Origin: Burkholderiaceae bacterium
GTDB lineage: Bacteria > Pseudomonadota > Gammaproteobacteria > Burkholderiales > Burkholderiaceae_D
Assembly: GCA_019752915.1 (NCBI GenBank)
Contig: JAIELO010000287.1
Coordinates: forward strand, 1 to 5,218
Direction: 5' to 3'
Length of the DNA stretch: 5,218 bases
In this document: positions 4,621 to 5,218 of the stretch, piece by piece
Numbering within the stretch: position 1 is the stretch's first letter
Layout: every line of letters starts with the position of its first letter
The notes under the pieces: model-generated
What the model was told of the DNA's origin: nothing
Database searches by the model: none
Seen by the model: the letters and a program-made list of their open reading frames with translations, nothing else
Program-made: the position numbers and the translations under genes

Positions 4621-5067
4621 CTACGCTCCGGCGGCGGCCGCTTCGGCGGCTTCGCGCAACTGGCGCTGGCGTTCGATGTAATCGGCCACCGGGCCGCGCA
4701 CGTCAATTTTCGACAAATCTTTCGCCACGCTCAGATTCAAACCCAGCAGGAATGGAATATTTTCGACCGGCACTTCGGCGCAGTATTCGCCAAACGCCCG
4801 CAGAAAGCGCTGCGACTCCAGCACTGGCACAACTTTCTCGCCACTCATGTACTGCAGGATGCTGGTGATACTGTGGCCTTTGCCAATGCTGTGATAGATG
4901 AAACGGTTGAATTGCCGGTCCAGCGCCTTGAAATCCAGGGTTTCCTTGGTCATCAGGCCGGACAGGTAATACAGCCCCAGTGCAACCCGGAAAAATCCGG
5001 TGGCTTCATGCCGGTCCACGCCGCAGCGGGTCACGGCCAGTATTTTGTCTTGTAAGTCCTGATTCAT
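4621..5067 (-). CDS. Uncharacterised conserved-looking protein (148 residues)
   Basis: I do not recognise this family. With the start at 5067 (MNQDLQDKILAVTRCGVDRHEATGF) it is 148 residues, with no signal peptide and no clear membrane segment. It looks mostly helical. It has aromatic-rich segments (GFFRVALGLYYLSG, 24-37; RQFNRFIYHSIGKGHS, 51-66), a NIPFLLGLNLSVAKDLSKID stretch (103-122), and an Arg/Gln/Glu-rich then Ala-rich C-terminal helix (132-148). Cysteines at 15 and 96 and histidines at 20, 59 and 65 are possible functional residues. The reading frame stays open upstream to a GTG at 5190. I rejected that extension because its composition (GWLNRQLAPL then PPACGNSATPRCG) does not resemble the rest; an ATG at 5082 is an alternative. 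The ribosome site is weak (GGGAAAA some bases upstream). A very weak promoter candidate is TTGAAT (5176-5181) with GATCAT (5153-5158) at 17 bp. coq7 follows 97 bp downstream with its own -10, so common transcription is uncertain. Confidence 0.75.
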   Translation of the reverse strand: MNQDLQDKILAVTRCGVDRHEATGFFRVALGLYYLSGLMTKETLDFKALDRQFNRFIYHSIGKGHSITSILQYMSGEKVVPVLESQRFLRAFGEYCAEVPVENIPFLLGLNLSVAKDLSKIDVRGPVADYIERQRQLREAAEAAAAGA

Positions 5068-5104
5068 ACGGCATTTTCCCATATTCGATGCCCCACGGAT
5101 ATGA

Positions 5105-5120
5105 CCACACCGCGGCGTGG
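5105..5120. promoter_or_regulatory. 16-bp imperfect palindrome upstream of the 148-residue gene
   Basis: CCACACCGCGGCGTGG pairs with itself at seven of eight positions (5109/5116 mismatch). It is 38 bp upstream of the 148-residue gene and 33 bp upstream of the possible plus-strand start at 5153. In a divergent gap it could be an operator, but GC-rich dyads of this size arise easily by chance. Confidence 0.25.
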
Positions 5121-5152
5121 CCGAATTTCCACAGGCAGGAGGCAAACCGCGT

Positions 5153-5218
5153 ATGATCAAAGGTGCAAGTTGTCTATTCAACCACCCCACCGTCCAGTCG
5201 GCAGTTTTTGCAGCTTGG
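5153..5218 (+). CDS. Possible 5' end of an unidentified gene (partial)
   Basis: An ATG at 5153 opens a frame of 22 codons that runs without a stop to the window edge (MIKGASCLFNHPTVQSAVFAAW). A perfect AGGAGG (5137-5142) precedes it by ten bases, somewhat long but workable. The peptide is too short to assign. It would be divergent from the 148-residue gene. The AGGAGG could be chance, and part of the same DNA is a weak minus-strand promoter candidate. Confidence 0.3.
   Translation, partial: MIKGASCLFNHPTVQSAVFAAW

Noticed and set aside
5068..5190. N-terminal extension of the 148-residue protein from a GTG at 5190
   Set aside because: The extra 41 residues have a different, low-quality composition and no good ribosome site; the ATG at 5067 gives a more natural N-terminus. 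A shorter extension to 5082 cannot be excluded.

Overview
The window looks like an ordinary core-genome segment of a betaproteobacterium, most likely order Burkholderiales and possibly family Oxalobacteraceae. The reasons are the gene order anmK / erpA / argC / rpsI / rplM, the use of a Coq7-type demethoxyubiquinone hydroxylase, the close match of the ErpA, ArgC, L13 and S9 proteins to what I know of that group, and the fairly GC-rich coding sequence. This placement is inference from recognised proteins; no search was run.

Layout. At the left edge is the 3' end of anmK on the plus strand (1-143). It converges on a minus-strand block read from right to left: rplM-rpsI (3209 to 2379), argC (2194 to 1157), a small bactofilin (1090 to 719) and erpA (667 to 305). 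The anmK/erpA junction holds a near-perfect 31-bp inverted repeat (151-217), an intrinsic terminator for erpA (227-264) and a further hairpin (271-288). A strong-looking sigma70-type promoter (TTGACT, 18-bp spacer, TATACT) drives rplM-rpsI through a leader of about 97 nt, and a textbook terminator (2306-2341) closes that operon. Upstream of rplM, divergently on the plus strand, is a YhfA-like OsmC-family gene (3447-3872). It converges on coq7 (minus, 4523 to 3915). Right of coq7 is an uncharacterised 148-residue protein (minus, 5067 to 4621). A possible start of another plus-strand gene lies at the right edge (5153-5218).

How the genes relate. They serve separate housekeeping tasks: cell-wall recycling (AnmK), Fe-S cluster delivery (ErpA), a cytoskeletal or envelope-associated scaffold (bactofilin), arginine synthesis (ArgC), translation (L13, S9), thiol-peroxide defence or an unknown redox role (OsmC family), and ubiquinone synthesis (Coq7). 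Only rplM-rpsI is clearly one operon. argC, bactofilin and erpA are collinear and could be partly cotranscribed, but a perfect TATAAT just upstream of erpA suggests that it also has its own promoter.

I see no CRISPR array, tRNA, rRNA, transposase, phage gene or defence system. The points most worth a second look are non-coding or structural: the long inverted repeat at 151-217, a Cys/His ladder in the bactofilin, dyads at several promoters, the rplM leader, and the unrecognised 148-residue protein.
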